Shown here one piece after another: positions 40,525 to 52,118 of a DNA stretch of 56,357 nucleotides (its first letter is position 1; every line of letters starts with the position of its first letter). The position numbers and the translations under genes are program-made. Source of the stretch: Hesseltinella vesiculosa (lineage: Eukaryota; Mucoromycota; Mucoromycetes; Mucorales; Cunninghamellaceae); assembly GCA_002104935.1 (NCBI GenBank), contig MCGT01000063.1:1-56357 (forward strand), in the 5' to 3' direction. Under the pieces are notes generated by a model. It saw only the letters and a list, made by a program, of their open reading frames with translations, was not told the origin of the DNA and ran no database searches.

Positions 40525-40790
40525 AATCTGGTTCTTCGAATAATGTTTCAAAACTTGGCTTGGTTGCGCCGAAGAAAGTGTCTTTTCTGGGTGCCATGTC
40601 AACACCCCTTGGAATCGTTGCATTGCATGTCCGTTTTGCAATTTCTGCATACGAGATGACTGCAGTGCCTCCAACTGTCTTAGTGGTCACTAGTAGATGG
40701 TCTGGGTACGTTTGATTTCTTTCGGCAGTTAATAGTTTTTCTTTGTGTAAATTATTATCCGATCCGAAGAAAAGTAATACACGAAAGAGT
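40525..40790 (-). pseudogene. LINE-7: 5' end and ORF1 start fragment of a LINE-C relative
   Basis: Minus-strand sequence nearly identical to LINE-C ORF1 codons ISYAEIAKRTCNATIPRGVDMAPRKDTFFGATKPSFETLFEEPDL. Its initiator ATG has become AAG. The 5' terminus CTCTTTCGTGTA abuts LINE-9 ORF2 near 40792. It is cut on the left by an LTR fragment. Confidence 0.8.
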
Positions 40791-40795
40791 TTTAT

Positions 40796-41130
40796 TAACA
40801 CAACCAAGACGTATGTACCTAGGAAAATCTACAGGCTACTGTCATCTCTGTACAGATAACCGACACGTGGAAACGGACAGACGCTTCTGGCTGGCCTGCC
40901 CGGTAAAAGCAAGTTTCGGAAATCTCTTTGGCCACAGGAGAACTGGCAGGAAGTCCAAACCGACGTCTCCAAAGCCATCTGGGCCCCACACCAGGCGGAT
41001 GACGAACTACTGGCGGAGGTCGCTTGGGATATGTTAATTCTGTGGAGATAGCATTTCACCTGCATCTTCAACGAGATGCCATGAACTCAGGAAGCAACGA
41101 AAACAGCATGGAAGTCTCACATGTCGATGC
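40796..41130 (+). pseudogene. LINE-9 ORF2 C-terminal fragment
   Basis: Plus-strand frames match the C-terminus of LINE-2 ORF2: TQPRRMYLGKSTGYCHLCTDNRHVETDRRFWLACPVK, then, after a one-base shift, SLWPQENW, SKAIWAPHQADDELLAEVAWDMLILWR. Stops TAG and TGA stand where LINE-2 has Gln and Trp. The 3' UTR probably extends toward 41250; 41131-41321 otherwise contains only a 25-T run and no gene. Confidence 0.82.
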
Positions 41131-41321
41131 TATCACAATGAAAAAGTAACCCTCATCTGACCAATGCGGGGTTATAGTACAGTATATGTTTGTTCAGTTA
41201 TGATTACAGTATGCCCCTTTATGAAGTAATAAAAGAATTATGTTTGCCTGCTCATTCACGGCTTAAAAATAAACCTGATTCCCGCGAATTTTTTTTTTTT
41301 TTTTTTTTTTTTTTGCCTACA

Positions 41322-42347
41322 ATGACGTCCATGGACATTGACGGACCAGAGTTCATTCTGGAAGTGAATGAGGCAATCGCTGCTGTACGATTAAAAAGAA
41401 CAGGCGATAGACACGATGCGCAGGTCCTTTCCGGGCACAATTTACCCCCAAGTAGGTACGCCTCGTATTGGCAAGACTCGATGCTAATAACGCTATTTGA
41501 TACTTGATTTGTTAGATGCGTTTCAGCAATTGGCAGTTATCGATACCAATTTTATTATCACTGGACTAAAATATGTCGACGAACTTGTCACAGCAGCAGA
41601 AAGAAATCCGGGTGTCTTTTTGATAGTCATCCCTTGGATTGTTGTCAAAGAACTCGATAAACTCAAGATGCAACGAAAAACGAACACGACGGTAGAAGGA
41701 AAAGCAGAAGCTCTTGGTGACCTTGCTCGGGCAGCAATGCGTTTTCTACAAACAAAGTTAGAAAGCAAGTCAATCGCACTGCGAGGGCAACGTCTTGATG
41801 AAGTTTATCAGCATGATAGGGAGATCCTCGGTGCTGACGATCGTATTCTCGACTGTTGCATGTATTTCAGATACAGGCTGGAAAAGCCTGTGCTACTTCT
41901 TTCCAACGACAGGAACTTGTGTATTAAATCTATGATTCACCATATCGACTCACTATCCTTGGAAAGAAAAGCGAAAATGAAAGAGCTGCTGGGTTTGATG
42001 TCTGGTGATTCCACTGTAAGGACTTGCTCTCCAACCTCTATTTTTGCCCTCCTTTCTAACTGCTTTCATGCTTGTATTGACAGGGCATGCAAATTGATGG
42101 TGGTTATTTTTCCGCACTGACTGATAAGGAGCACACGCACGACCTATCTTTTGTTAATGACGAAGATGTGGATATGCTTGGCCCTGAAGACATTGTTGAC
42201 GATGCTGATGATGAAAACAAAAACACTGGAACAAAGGCATCAAAACATGCCGCGCAGCCAAAGGGTCTAACAACCAAATCTGAAATTATTGCATCGCGCT
42301 CCCACTGGCGCAACGAGTACTATCGGCGTGGCATGGATTTAAAATAA
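41322..42347 (+). CDS. SWT1: SWT1-like PIN-domain endoribonuclease
   Basis: Three exons: 41322-41451, 41516-42015 and 42084-42347. Introns of 64 and 68 nt have GTAGGT...TTAG (with CTAAT branch site) and GTAAGG...ACAG. The product is 297 residues. The PIN domain shows VIDTNFIITGLKYVDEL (Asp at 53), VIPWIVVKELDKLK and ADDRILDCCMYF...LLLSNDRNLC, the acidic residues that coordinate metal. Swt1 in yeast is an endoribonuclease that removes faulty mRNPs at the nuclear periphery. The C-terminus is acidic, then basic. It is shorter than yeast Swt1. The ATG lies 7 nt after a T-run. Confidence 0.85.
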
Positions 42348-42371
42348 ATCAAAAATTTAGTTTTATTGTTT
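42348..42371. terminator. Shared convergent 3' end region of SWT1 and the MscS gene
   Basis: Only 24 nt separate the two stop codons. AATAAA overlaps the SWT1 stop on the plus strand, and AATAAA-type sequence (TTTTATT on plus) serves the minus strand just inside the MscS gene end. The transcripts must overlap if cleavage occurs at normal distances. Confidence 0.55.
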
Positions 42372-45300
42372 TTACATTGCGGTTGCAAACATCATTGTTG
42401 CTGCGGCGCCAGCTTCGGCCCCTGCATTTCCAGTGCCAGAATGACCGCTGCCAGCTCCTCCGTTTGTGCCCCCGTTCCCATCAGTATGGCCACGGTAATC
42501 GTCGTCCTCATCGTCTTCACTTCGGTATCGAGTATCCCGGGGTGGACGCTGTAAACCTTCAGAATGTAAGCGGTCACCAGTAAGGCGGCTTTGGTCCAAC
42601 GGATGGTGCTGGTCATTGGTCCCATGATCATCGCTAGAACCAATGGGTTGTCGTGGAAGGCTGTAGTTGACTCCAAGACGCTCACATTCGTCCTTGAGTT
42701 CATACATGAAGTTGTTGTGTCGCATTGATCTATCGCCAGCATCTTGCCAATTACTGGCATGGCAAAAGTACATACTGAGGTCCAATTTGTTTTGGTTTTC
42801 TACCGAAACAACGGACAGCGAAGCACAGTTTGGGGTGTACATCTTGGGGAACTGGTTACACCAATCAAACATATGCTCACGCAATTGGTGGATTTTCCAT
42901 GTGGGTGTCTTGAAATCCACATTCAGTGCTTAGAAATGAAAGAGTCAGACACATGGGGAATGGGTTATAAAAGCGTATTACCAATTGTTTCACCCATCGG
43001 ACCCGCGCGTCGCACATTGATAATATAATGCGTAGACAGGACAGAATTTTTCACATACACAACGGATCCATCCCATTTTCTATATAAGCACTCGTTAGCA
43101 CCGTGCAATTAACGAGTCCAAACTTACATGAATGTTGTGACAAGCAGACCAACGTTATCGACCGTAAAGTTATCAGTGCCAATGAACACTCTGTCACCGG
43201 CATCAAAAGGGTGCTAAGAAAGTAAAATAAAATATATTAGTTCATCCATCCTAGAACACAATTTTTGAATGCGTTGGGTAAACTGTTTAAGTGCCTTCAA
43301 CGTACAGTGACAAATACGAATATGACTGAATCAAACGTTTCTTTCGCAGTGTTGCCAAAAATGAAACTTGCAGCAATAAATGCTGTCCAGAGAGGGTACA
43401 GATCGCTGCCAACGTTGATTCCAAAAGAGGCGCAGACAATAACCATCTATTCGTTGACAAAAAAAACATAAACAGCATGTCTCAGGCACCAAAGAAATTA
43501 CCCAAATGGCGGTAAACACGACAAGCAAGATAATATCCATCTTGCCCGTTGCTTGGGACAGATCACGCATAGAACGGGCAAGGTTCTTTCTTTCTCTGTA
43601 AATGCGTATGCAGCCTGACCGAAGCTCCCGCTTACTGATATCCCCATTATCATCGACATCAAAGAGCCGAAAAGCCGATGATGCTTCATCTTGAGTGCGG
43701 AAATAAGGATACAAATCAGACTCGACTACGTGTTCTCTTTCTGGATCTGGGCCCATCAAGTTGTAATAGATGCGCTTAGCAAGAGATTTGGCTTGGGCCG
43801 ATGTGCTTTGGTTCTTTCGGTTGTTGGTATTGGACTTGATTTTCTTGTATCCGCCTTTCAAAAGTTTTCCAGGGATAGCAGTGGTTGAGTTGAGGAATGT
43901 ATGATCACGGGAGATCATCTGCGGTCTTCGACGACGTAGAGTTTGTTCGGAGGAACTGCGAGCTTCATCTTGGCTACCAGTTGATCTAATAACTTCATCT
44001 GGCTCGGTGCGCGGATGCACATCCTCAGCTCTTCCAGGTGGGGTCTGCAGGATTGAAGAATCCAGGCTGTCTTCGCGCTTACGGTTTCCCTTGAGCTTTT
44101 TGGTAAGCCCGGTTAAGTGATACTTTGGAGGCGACGATGATGTGAAACCGTCGGATTCGTGGTTAAAGTAGTCCTCTTGATGCTGATCAAGCGGTGGAAT
44201 AGCAATCAATGTATCCACATTTTGAGGGGGGAATCGGACGCTGTTCGACGTTTCCACATTACTAGAAGGCGTGTTGATAATCGACGCTGGTTGGTTCTTT
44301 TTATGATCCATAGAATGAGAACGGCTTTTCACAGTGGAAGCAATATGGGTGACATTGCTTGCCAAGTTGGATACGTTCTTGGTCACGTTTTTGGCAGCCT
44401 TGCGGCCAATTTTTGTTAACAGAAATTGTTGGGGAGTCTTCCTCTTTACTTTTTTAAGCTTGTCCAGAACCTTTAACGCACGGTCGTTGTTTTCGATTCG
44501 ATTCCCGTATGCCTTCCTAAAAGCGGTGTAGTAGAATAAAGAGGTTAGAACCACAAATTCCTCTGGATTTGTACCACTTACTTGTGAAACGAAGTGACTA
44601 ATGAACAGTATTAAAGAAAGACATTAGAATCGACTCGTCGGAGGCCTGGCCATTTCCTTACCAATAAGTTGCAAGATAAACTTTTCAATAAACACAAGCA
44701 AAGCAGCGAAAAAAAAACACTGCCAAACTTGAGTAATAACTGTAGCATAATAAGGGATAGTGATTTGGTCAGGAAGAGGGACATGCCTTATAATAAATGA
44801 CCAAGAGCCCCAACCCCAAGCAACAATGAGTAGGAATTTTACATATGAGCGAAGTGCCATGTAATACTATACATTACCCAGCGAGTAATTTAATTTAGTA
44901 ATTTCCAAACGTACTTTGTGACGAGCTTACCGATAAGCGCATGCGCAGGACTTCTGTGTTTTGAGGCCGCAAATAACCCACAATTTTTTTAATTGCCCAA
45001 GGCAAAAGCTCCACAGCAACTTGCGAAAAAAAGCCAATGCACCACATAAAAGCAAGAAAACTGAACCATAGCTGGAGATTGTATGAAACCATAGTTATAT
45101 CTTCTCTATAGACAATAAAAATGGCAACATCCACTGCAATTAAACAGAGAGCAAAAAAGATAATGGCTGTCCATGCAAGGTAAGACGAGTTCTTTGACAA
45201 GCAAATAAAGAGCCGGCTGTGTTTGATGCCCTTTTTTCCATCGTCATCGTCTTCATCGTCACGGCCAGTCCAATCAAAATTATCACTTCTTTTTTGGAAT

Positions 45301-45542
45301 GCTGGCTCGTCTTCACCAGACAAAGTGAGATCTGGAGCCGCCACCAAAGCTGGGCCAGCCAAAGACGATAATGGGATAGAAGCAGTAAGGCCATCTTCCA
45401 AAAGAATATCGTCGTCAGTGGTAGTTGCAGCACTGCTGTTTGCAGTAGTCCCTTGAGGGTCTTCTTCGTATTCTGAAGTTCCTGTCACGACATCGTCAAC
45501 TGGTATGTCTTCAGCTTCAAAAGTTTCAACTTTTTCGCTCAT
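42372..45542 (-). CDS. MscS-family mechanosensitive ion channel with EF-hand
   Basis: Eight exons on the minus strand: 45542-44931, 44866-44662, 44597-44582 (16 nt), 44516-43502, 43446-43306, 43213-43128, 43079-42982 and 42928-42372, giving 909 residues in one frame. Several membrane segments (SYLAWTAIIFFALCLIAVDVAIF, FLLIVAWGWGSWSF, VWQCFFFAALLVF) precede a cytosolic linker. A canonical EF-hand follows (DVDDNGDISKRE), then the MscS pore and beta domain ([34 protein letters not shown]). It resembles fission-yeast Msy1/Msy2, which sit in the ER and shape calcium responses to hypo-osmotic stress. The tail is Gly/Asp-rich. Confidence 0.92.
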
Positions 45543-45663
45543 AGTGTGTGAACAAAAGGGGCAAGGGACGAAAAAAAAAGGCAGAAAATGATTTGATGTC
45601 GCATCTGAAACTTGGGTTCAAAAAAAGCCACTGGCGAATAGGAAATCGTGGAATTTACTGCAT

Positions 45664-46276
45664 TCAATTTTTTTGCTCCAAAAACAAGATTCTTCGTTTA
45701 AGTTCTTGTTCCCGAGCCAGCAATGATTTTTTTTCTGATTCCAACAGAGCATTATTCAGCACGAGCTGAGAATTTTCAGACTGCAGCTCCTTGATCTGAT
45801 TTTCCAAACGTTCAATATGGAGCAGCTTCTTTAACCTTGACTTACGCGCTGCATGCGTGTTCTATTGATTATCCCCGTTAAAAACGTCTGGTAATAGACA
45901 CAGGTCGACTTTATACCCTTACTTTTCTACGTTTGATCGTATCCTCATCAAGACTGCCATCTTTTGAAGGTGCTGGCTCCGGATGCTTTCGAATGCCTCT
46001 TGGCTTCGGTAATGGCTTTGAAAGTTGAGTAGGCGATGGCACCCCTTCTCTGTGTGGCTCAAATGGCGGCCTGTCATCCCTGCCACCCCAGGAAATATTG
46101 AATACGCCATGCCTAGCACTCGTTAAATTTGCTTTTGCAAGTTTGGGTGAATCTGAGATGCTCCATTTAGTACTGGAGCTCGCTTGACCTTCGCTTTCTC
46201 GGACGTCGGTGCTTCCGATGGTATCTGATTTAAAGATGCTAGTGTCATTAAGCGGAGGGAAGAATGGATACGACAT
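45664..46276 (-). CDS. Gcn4-type bZIP transcription factor
   Basis: Exon 1 46276-45923, intron 45922-45862 (GTAAGG...ATAG), exon 2 45861-45664, 183 residues. The splice joins DTIKRRK to NTHAARKSRLKKLLHIERLENQIKELQSENSQLVLNNALLESEKKSLL. The basic region has the N-x7-R signature of bZIP proteins (N, AA, S, R contacts), and a leucine-rich coiled coil runs to the C-terminus. It should be nuclear and dimeric. The N-terminal half is Ser/Pro-rich and low complexity. The exact target pathway cannot be told. Confidence 0.9.
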
Positions 46277-46350
46277 TTGTAGTTGGTGTTGTTTATTCAA
46301 GAGAAGAAACAAGGAATAAAAAAAAATGTGACAAGTTTTGATTGGCTGTC

Positions 46351-47496
46351 TCAAAGCTGCAAAAAAAAACAAAAGAAAAAGTCAGCTGGTTTCGATTTGA
46401 CAATGAGTCTTACAATTGCATCCATTTTTGTCAATACATTCAGAACACTGGCAACCACTTCTATGGACAGGTCTGCTCCACTGGGTATTTCTAATTTTCC
46501 ACCTTCGCCAGCAAAGGGCCAAGCTGAATAGTCATTCATCAACTCGTCAACTTTGCTAAATGCCTGTTCTCTGGAGTCTGGTTCCAAGAATAACAAGGCA
46601 TTCTCAAGCACGTTTGCTGCATATGCTGCGCATATCATTGACACCGCTCGAAGATAAGCGAATGGGATATTCGTGGCAGTTTCGATTGACTGGGGGGACA
46701 TACGACTAGTGAGCATTGTGCATACTAACTTCACAAGGTTGGTTTTGACAGCTGTGTCAGCCACAGGATGTGTTGCCATGTCAAACAGTAAAAAGTTGCG
46801 CTTTTCTGTTCGTAAGATGCCTTTGTCAACCAAGCCTTTTGCTAGCCTTTCACGCACTTGCTTTAGCTGATATCCGATTTTCATGACATTCCAGGTCTCA
46901 CCTGCAAAATTTTACAACAGTTGCAGCTCATTCATAACGGTGTATTTTACATCAACTTACCGCTCATCAAATCTATCCAGCTGGCCACAGACATTTTGTC
47001 ACTGACTTTCATCATCTTTAGAGCTTCATCTAATAGCACCTCTCCTGTTAATTTATCGTTGATAACTTCAATGAGCCGATCAGATAGCGGGTATTTGCGC
47101 CGATTTGCATCTTTCACCATGGCAATACGTCCCCGAAATGCAAGTTCCATCACTATACATCCACGCAAAGCATAACTTATGCTGTCATTCCAAAAGGATA
47201 GATAGCCCTATTCAAAGCATCATTTCATTCGTTTTGGTTTCTTTCCTTGACCTTGACTGGGGTTCCTCTTTCTTAATGCAAATTACCTGCTTATCTTTTA
47301 AACCGAGTAATAGTACCTCTTCCATTAAAGTAAGTCGAGGGATGGATTTGGTGTCATCAATATCTCGAGGATCAGATGCCACTTTTTTCTCGGAATCAAA
47401 AGACTCCAGATGATGTTGTTGGATGTTGTCTTGAGAATCATTGGCTTGAGAACCGCTTCCACCTCCACCTACTCTTCGTCTCGTAACGGTAGACAT
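46351..47496 (-). CDS. VPS74: Vps74/GOLPH3 (GPP34) Golgi phosphoprotein
   Basis: Exons 47496-47287, 47207-46961, 46901-46414 and a final 6-nt exon 46356-46351 (one Leu codon plus stop), 316 residues. It has a disordered basic N-terminus ([15 protein letters not shown]), then [44 protein letters not shown], and ends [15 protein letters not shown]34 proteins bind PI4P on the Golgi and retain glycosyltransferases through COPI. The tiny last exon is chosen because it gives a GOLPH3-like end; reading through the intron would add a Phe-rich tail instead. Confidence 0.92.
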
Positions 47497-47746
47497 TTTG
47501 TTAATATCGGATTATAATTGAGTATAAACGTTTGTTATAAAAATAAAAGATTTTCAAAAAAAAAACGAAAGGGGTGAAGTAAAAAAAGGAAGAAGGGGGC
47601 AATATCTTGTAATTCCAGGCTGACGAGGAATCGCGGTATGGATGCCGATTACCAAATTTGGAAAGATTAAATTCATGGTGAAGAATGTCAGAAAAAAATA
47701 TATAAAAAAAGCTTATAATGTCTTCACAATTTCTTCGTTCCTTCAA
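47497..47746. promoter_or_regulatory. Divergent intergenic region, VPS74 and PMT-like gene
   Basis: 250 bases between two divergent starts. A/T-rich, with TATAAAAAAAGC about 45 nt before the PMT-like ATG. No conserved operator was recognised. Confidence 0.4.
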
Positions 47747-50700
47747 ATGCACTTGCGCTATAGACATCCGAATAATAACATTAATCAAGGCCAGGAAGCA
47801 GATGAACCTTATTGTGGGTCGAGTCAGCCAACTGATTATATCTGCAAAAAAGAGGTTATCACTACTTTGCCATCTTATCCCACTCAGTCTTGCCTTCTTC
47901 ATCTGGCCATCGTGACTTGCTCCGCGTTCGCCATTCGAGCATGGAGTTTTGGTGCTCCAGCTACCATTGTTGATAATGAGATTTTGATAGGGCAGCAAAT
48001 CAACTGGCTCTTGGAAGGCAAATTTTATATCGGAAACGGTCCACCAATGGCAGCCATGGTATATTCGCTTGTGGCATGGATGGCTGGGTACAAAGGCAAT
48101 GAATTGATTTTATATTCAGGACAGTAAGTTATACTGACAAGTAATATTGGACTATAACTTATTTATGTCTTTTTCATAGAATGCTATATATTTTTCCTCT
48201 CGAGATACTTCGTTGGTGGTCTCTGCTCCTTGGTACTTTATTGGTGCCAAGTACCTATTTCTTGGCACGAACATTCAATGCGCCCCACAGAGTATGCATG
48301 TTAGCATCAATGTTCGTTGGTTTCGGTAAAGTGCACGTGCTAAATTTTTGTGCGCTGACAATGGTTTCTCTTCTTAGAGAATGGAATGGTAGCCGAATCA
48401 CGATTCATCTCGGAGCAAACGCCATTTTTGTTGAGTAGCTGCCTGGCTTTGACAGCATTTTTCAATGCACAGGCAAATAGGTAAAAAGTGGACTATCGCG
48501 TGCTTTGTCAATTTATCGTAAATATATTAGTCCTAGTTTCAAAAGTATGATGATTGGAAGCTGCATGCTGGGCATTAGTATGGCGACCAGATGGCATGGG
48601 GCCCTCATAGTTATCCAATTGTTGGTCTTCAGTATGGTTATTGCATGGAAAGACATGTGTAACCCTAGATTAAGCTTGGTAAGAATCGGGAGTACCGTTC
48701 AACAACTGACAGTACACTAACTTCAGCCTATTGCTTTAGCAAGCTACAGTTAAGAATTTCACCTATCAGGTGGTAGCTTTGACACTTGTACCCACCTTGG
48801 TGTATTGTTTGGTTTTCCAGGCATATTTTTTGGCTGTTCCCAATAGTGGGGAACATGACCTCCTCGTGGATTCCAAGATTAGGTATTCGTTGATCGGTAA
48901 CGAATTTGGGCCAACCCAACGCCGTAAGTACATAAATTAGGTAAAAGAGGGTCGTTTCTGATATTCCTTTTTGCAGAGGTAGCTTTTGGCTCCATGGTTA
49001 GATTGAAGCATGTCGGGAGTAACAATGGCTATTTGCATTCGCATGAAGAAGTGTACGAAAGTGGGAGTAAACGTGAGTTTGTCATTTTTTTTAAAGCTTT
49101 CAAATGGTTACTAGACGTAGTGTCATTTAGAGCAACAAGTAACCGTTTACCCTTACGTGGATAATAACAATCTTTGGACTGTTGTTCAAGTGAATCCTTC
49201 AAACGATACAGTTGATGGGGTAAGCTTCGTCAAGAACAATGATGCAATCAAATTGGAGCACCTTGGTACTAGTCGTCGCCTACATTCTCATGAGCACAAG
49301 CCACCAATCCATGCTTCTGATGGTTACAGCGAAGTTTCGTAAAGCACCCCCCTCTTTAAAAAATAGCCAGTGGAAAACTAATGCCCCGTACGTTTACAAC
49401 CAGTGCATATGGTGATCCATTCGTTGATGATCCCAACGACGTATGGTGGATCAGGATAATCACCGACGATGGCGGTTATGACACAGAAAACAATGAACAG
49501 CTCGAGACCTTGCAACGGTTTCGCTTATTCCATTCTCGTGGTTGTGACCTTAGTAGCCATCGACAACCTCTACCATTCAACCACGCACAGCAAGAAGTGA
49601 CATGTTTGCAGACCGCCAAACCGTCTGTGGCATCTTGGGTTATCGAGTATTCTTTCCATGAAGACTGTAAGTTTCCAAATTTCAATGCGCATCTAATTAG
49701 TCTATATCTTACTATTCGTTTTTACAACTATTTCTTAGTAAAGGAAAATCATCCAAGTAGTAGCTACCCAAGGCCATCTTTTATACACAAGCTCAAGTTT
49801 ATGCATCAGGCCATTTGGAAATACGATCAAATCATGTTTGACAACCTTTCGACTCTGCAAGCAACGGATATAAGAAGGGTGCAGCAAACTTCTTTAAAGC
49901 AGTATTTAATGCAGCAAAGAGCAAAATGGATATGGCACGATATCAGTGGGAAATCTGTCTATATCATTCTCCATCCATTCCTCCGTGTATCATTTTTTGT
50001 TATCGCAATGCCATTCACATTATTGTTTGCCAGTGAATGTATTTCCAAGAAATGTCGCTGGATGTCCTGCTCTCGATGGTCGAGTGCTCAGATAGCAGGT
50101 ACCGCTAAAACATACATTTAAAGTATACCTAACGTTGTCATGTTGCCAGGATCCTCCGTACAGGTTATGTGTTTATCCATTTGTGGTATGTGTATACACA
50201 TATTGGGATCTAGCATTTTACCTTTACACATGATATCCCTATCGGATTTGTTTATCATCCTCGTATACGGTGCTATCGGAGTCTCTTGTACTATGGATTG
50301 GGTGGGTATTCAAACTGTAATCCTCCTCTCAAAGATTATGAATCAGATGAGTGTGCGGTTCAATTTTGACACATACTACCACCCAAAAATTAATACGCAC
50401 TCCAAAATATACACGTGGTTACCCTTGTTGGCAGCCGTGGCTTATGTGATGCAGTTCTCAAAATGGTACAGACCTACGGATGGTACGGCTCTTTGGACAG
50501 CGGACGAATGTTTTAGCTTGAATATACAAGACCTAGTTTGCAATCAGTACCCATCATCTGCAAGCAATTTGGCAAATGAAGCAGGGTCAAGTCCTATAAT
50601 GAAGCACATCAGGCTGGCTTTTCCAGGAGAGGAAAAAATGTTTACATTCCTCCCTGGTGAAGAGGTCAAAGCCCAGGGAAGATTTGCTCTTGAACGTTCA

Positions 50701-50970
50701 AAAGCCTTTGAAGAAGCCTCCCTAAAGTATGGTAAAGCACGTTACATTCGTCCAAAGCAAACTCCTTCGCCTTTGATGAGTGACTTGCTGAAGCGCAAGG
50801 GCGAAGTTATGGAGGAGACAAAGAGGCGACACGAAGCCCAGCAACAAGCTTATCAAGAAGAACAAGCTCGACAGCAAGCTGAAGAACAAGCTCAAGAGCA
50901 CATTCAAGAGCACATTCAAGAGGAAATTCAAGAGCACTCTCAAGAACAAGCTAAAGTACACGCTCAGTAA
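47747..50970 (+). CDS. Divergent protein O-mannosyltransferase-like MIR protein
   Basis: Ten exons: 47747-48123, 48180-48325, 48378-48480, 48531-48678, 48740-48923, 48977-49072, 49131-49338, 49404-49666, 49739-50098 and 50150-50970; 901 residues in one frame. The N-terminal membrane part follows PMT topology, but the usual DE and HPPLGK motifs read VDNEILIG and NGPPMAAM. The central MIR region is clear (GSMVRLKHVGSNNGYLHSHEE, NLWTVVQV, IKLEHLGTSRRLHSHEHKPP). C-terminal membrane segments precede a long Gln/Glu-rich tail (EEQARQQAEEQAQEH). PMTs mannosylate Ser/Thr in the ER. This paralogue may have lost catalysis. Starting at 47642 would add 35 residues. Confidence 0.78.
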
Positions 50971-51034
50971 TAAGAGTTACAACTCTCAACATAGAGCTTG
51001 AATAAAAACTAAGGACAGGTTTTCGGATATCAAA

Positions 51035-51935
51035 ATGGCTGGGAAAGGCTTGTTCGCGCTTCTTTATTTTCCTGAAAAGATGCTTGATCCTATCATATGG
51101 ATAGACTGTGAGGTATTAAAAAGAGACAAGTGCGTCACGTTTATATCTACTTACCGCACTCGATAAAAGATGACAGGGTTGGATATCACCAAAGACCGCT
51201 TAATTGAAGTAGCTGTTATTTTAACTGATGGGGATCTGAACATTATCGCAGAGGCAAATCATCTCATATATAATATGATCTCCTTGATGGCTAACTTCAT
51301 TTTGTAGTGCCCAGAGATAGTGATTCATCAATCACAGGAGCTTCTGGATTCCATGGACGGTAAAGCTATAAGAAGCGATCAGTATTACAAAAATTACAAA
51401 AATTTCATGGAAACATTTTATCAGAATGGTGCACTGAACACCATGGCAAGGTAGGCGCAATGTGAATTAGCATCATGCAGGCGATTAATAGTATCGTTTT
51501 CAAGAGTGGCCTAACTCAAGCAGTCTTAGCCTCCAATACCACTACAAAACAAGCAGAAAGTATGATTTTAGAATTTCTCTTCAAGCACTTTCCTGCCGAT
51601 GACTGGAAAGGGAGAATTCCATTAGCTGGTAATTCTGTGCATGTTGATAAGCAGTTCCTTCAAGCTGAGATGCCTGGAATAGTGGATTACCTGCATTATC
51701 GCATCATAGATGTGAGCACGATAAAAGAGCTGGCAAAGCGTTGGTAAATACTGGAAAAAATAATGTTTTACGAATTAATAACTAACTAGGAGAACATAGG
51801 TTTCCTGCTGCAGCAAATCATATGACGAAAAAGAAGGAAAAACACAGGGCTCTGGATGACATCAAGGAAAGTATTATGGAGTTGCAGTTCTACAGATCTT
51901 CCGTGTTTCTCAGTGAGGCAAGATTTCATCAATAA
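51035..51935 (+). CDS. REX2: Oligoribonuclease (REX2/REXO2, DEDDh exonuclease)
   Basis: Six exons: 51035-51112, 51170-51253, 51308-51359, 51425-51450, 51505-51743 and 51800-51935; 204 residues, normal for the family. It degrades very short RNAs, usually in mitochondria. Catalytic motifs: IIWIDCEMTGLD (D24, E26), [12 protein letters not shown] and SHRALDD-type [33 protein letters not shown] is also characteristic. The second intron (51254-51307) begins GC rather than GT (GAG|GCAAAT...GTAG), a GC-AG intron. The N-terminus is short and may direct import. Confidence 0.92.
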
Positions 51936-52118
51936 ATGTGGCTTGTCGAAGAACAGTATACTGTATGAAACCGGATGCGCATGAGTTCGGTTTCTGCGCC
52001 GGAAAAGAATCACGGCATTGGGAGCCGATTTTCTTGGGGCTCCGACTCGAATGGTTTATTAGCTCTTTCATCAGATTACTTTTGTTTATCATACTTTGGT
52101 TTTTGAAGCAAGATCATA
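51936..52118. other. Short intergenic gap between REX2 and ERG2
   Basis: 183 bases holding the 3' end of REX2 and the ERG2 promoter. The 63-codon frame across it (51938-52129) has no recognisable features and is not considered a gene. Confidence 0.4.

Noticed and set aside
41283..41321. T-run before SWT1 as a LINE tail
   Set aside because: The nearest LINE remnant is plus-strand, so its tail would be poly(A); T-rich promoters are common in this window.
42377..43028. Plus-strand frames within the MscS gene
   Set aside because: They are antisense to conserved MscS exons and lack any homology of their own.
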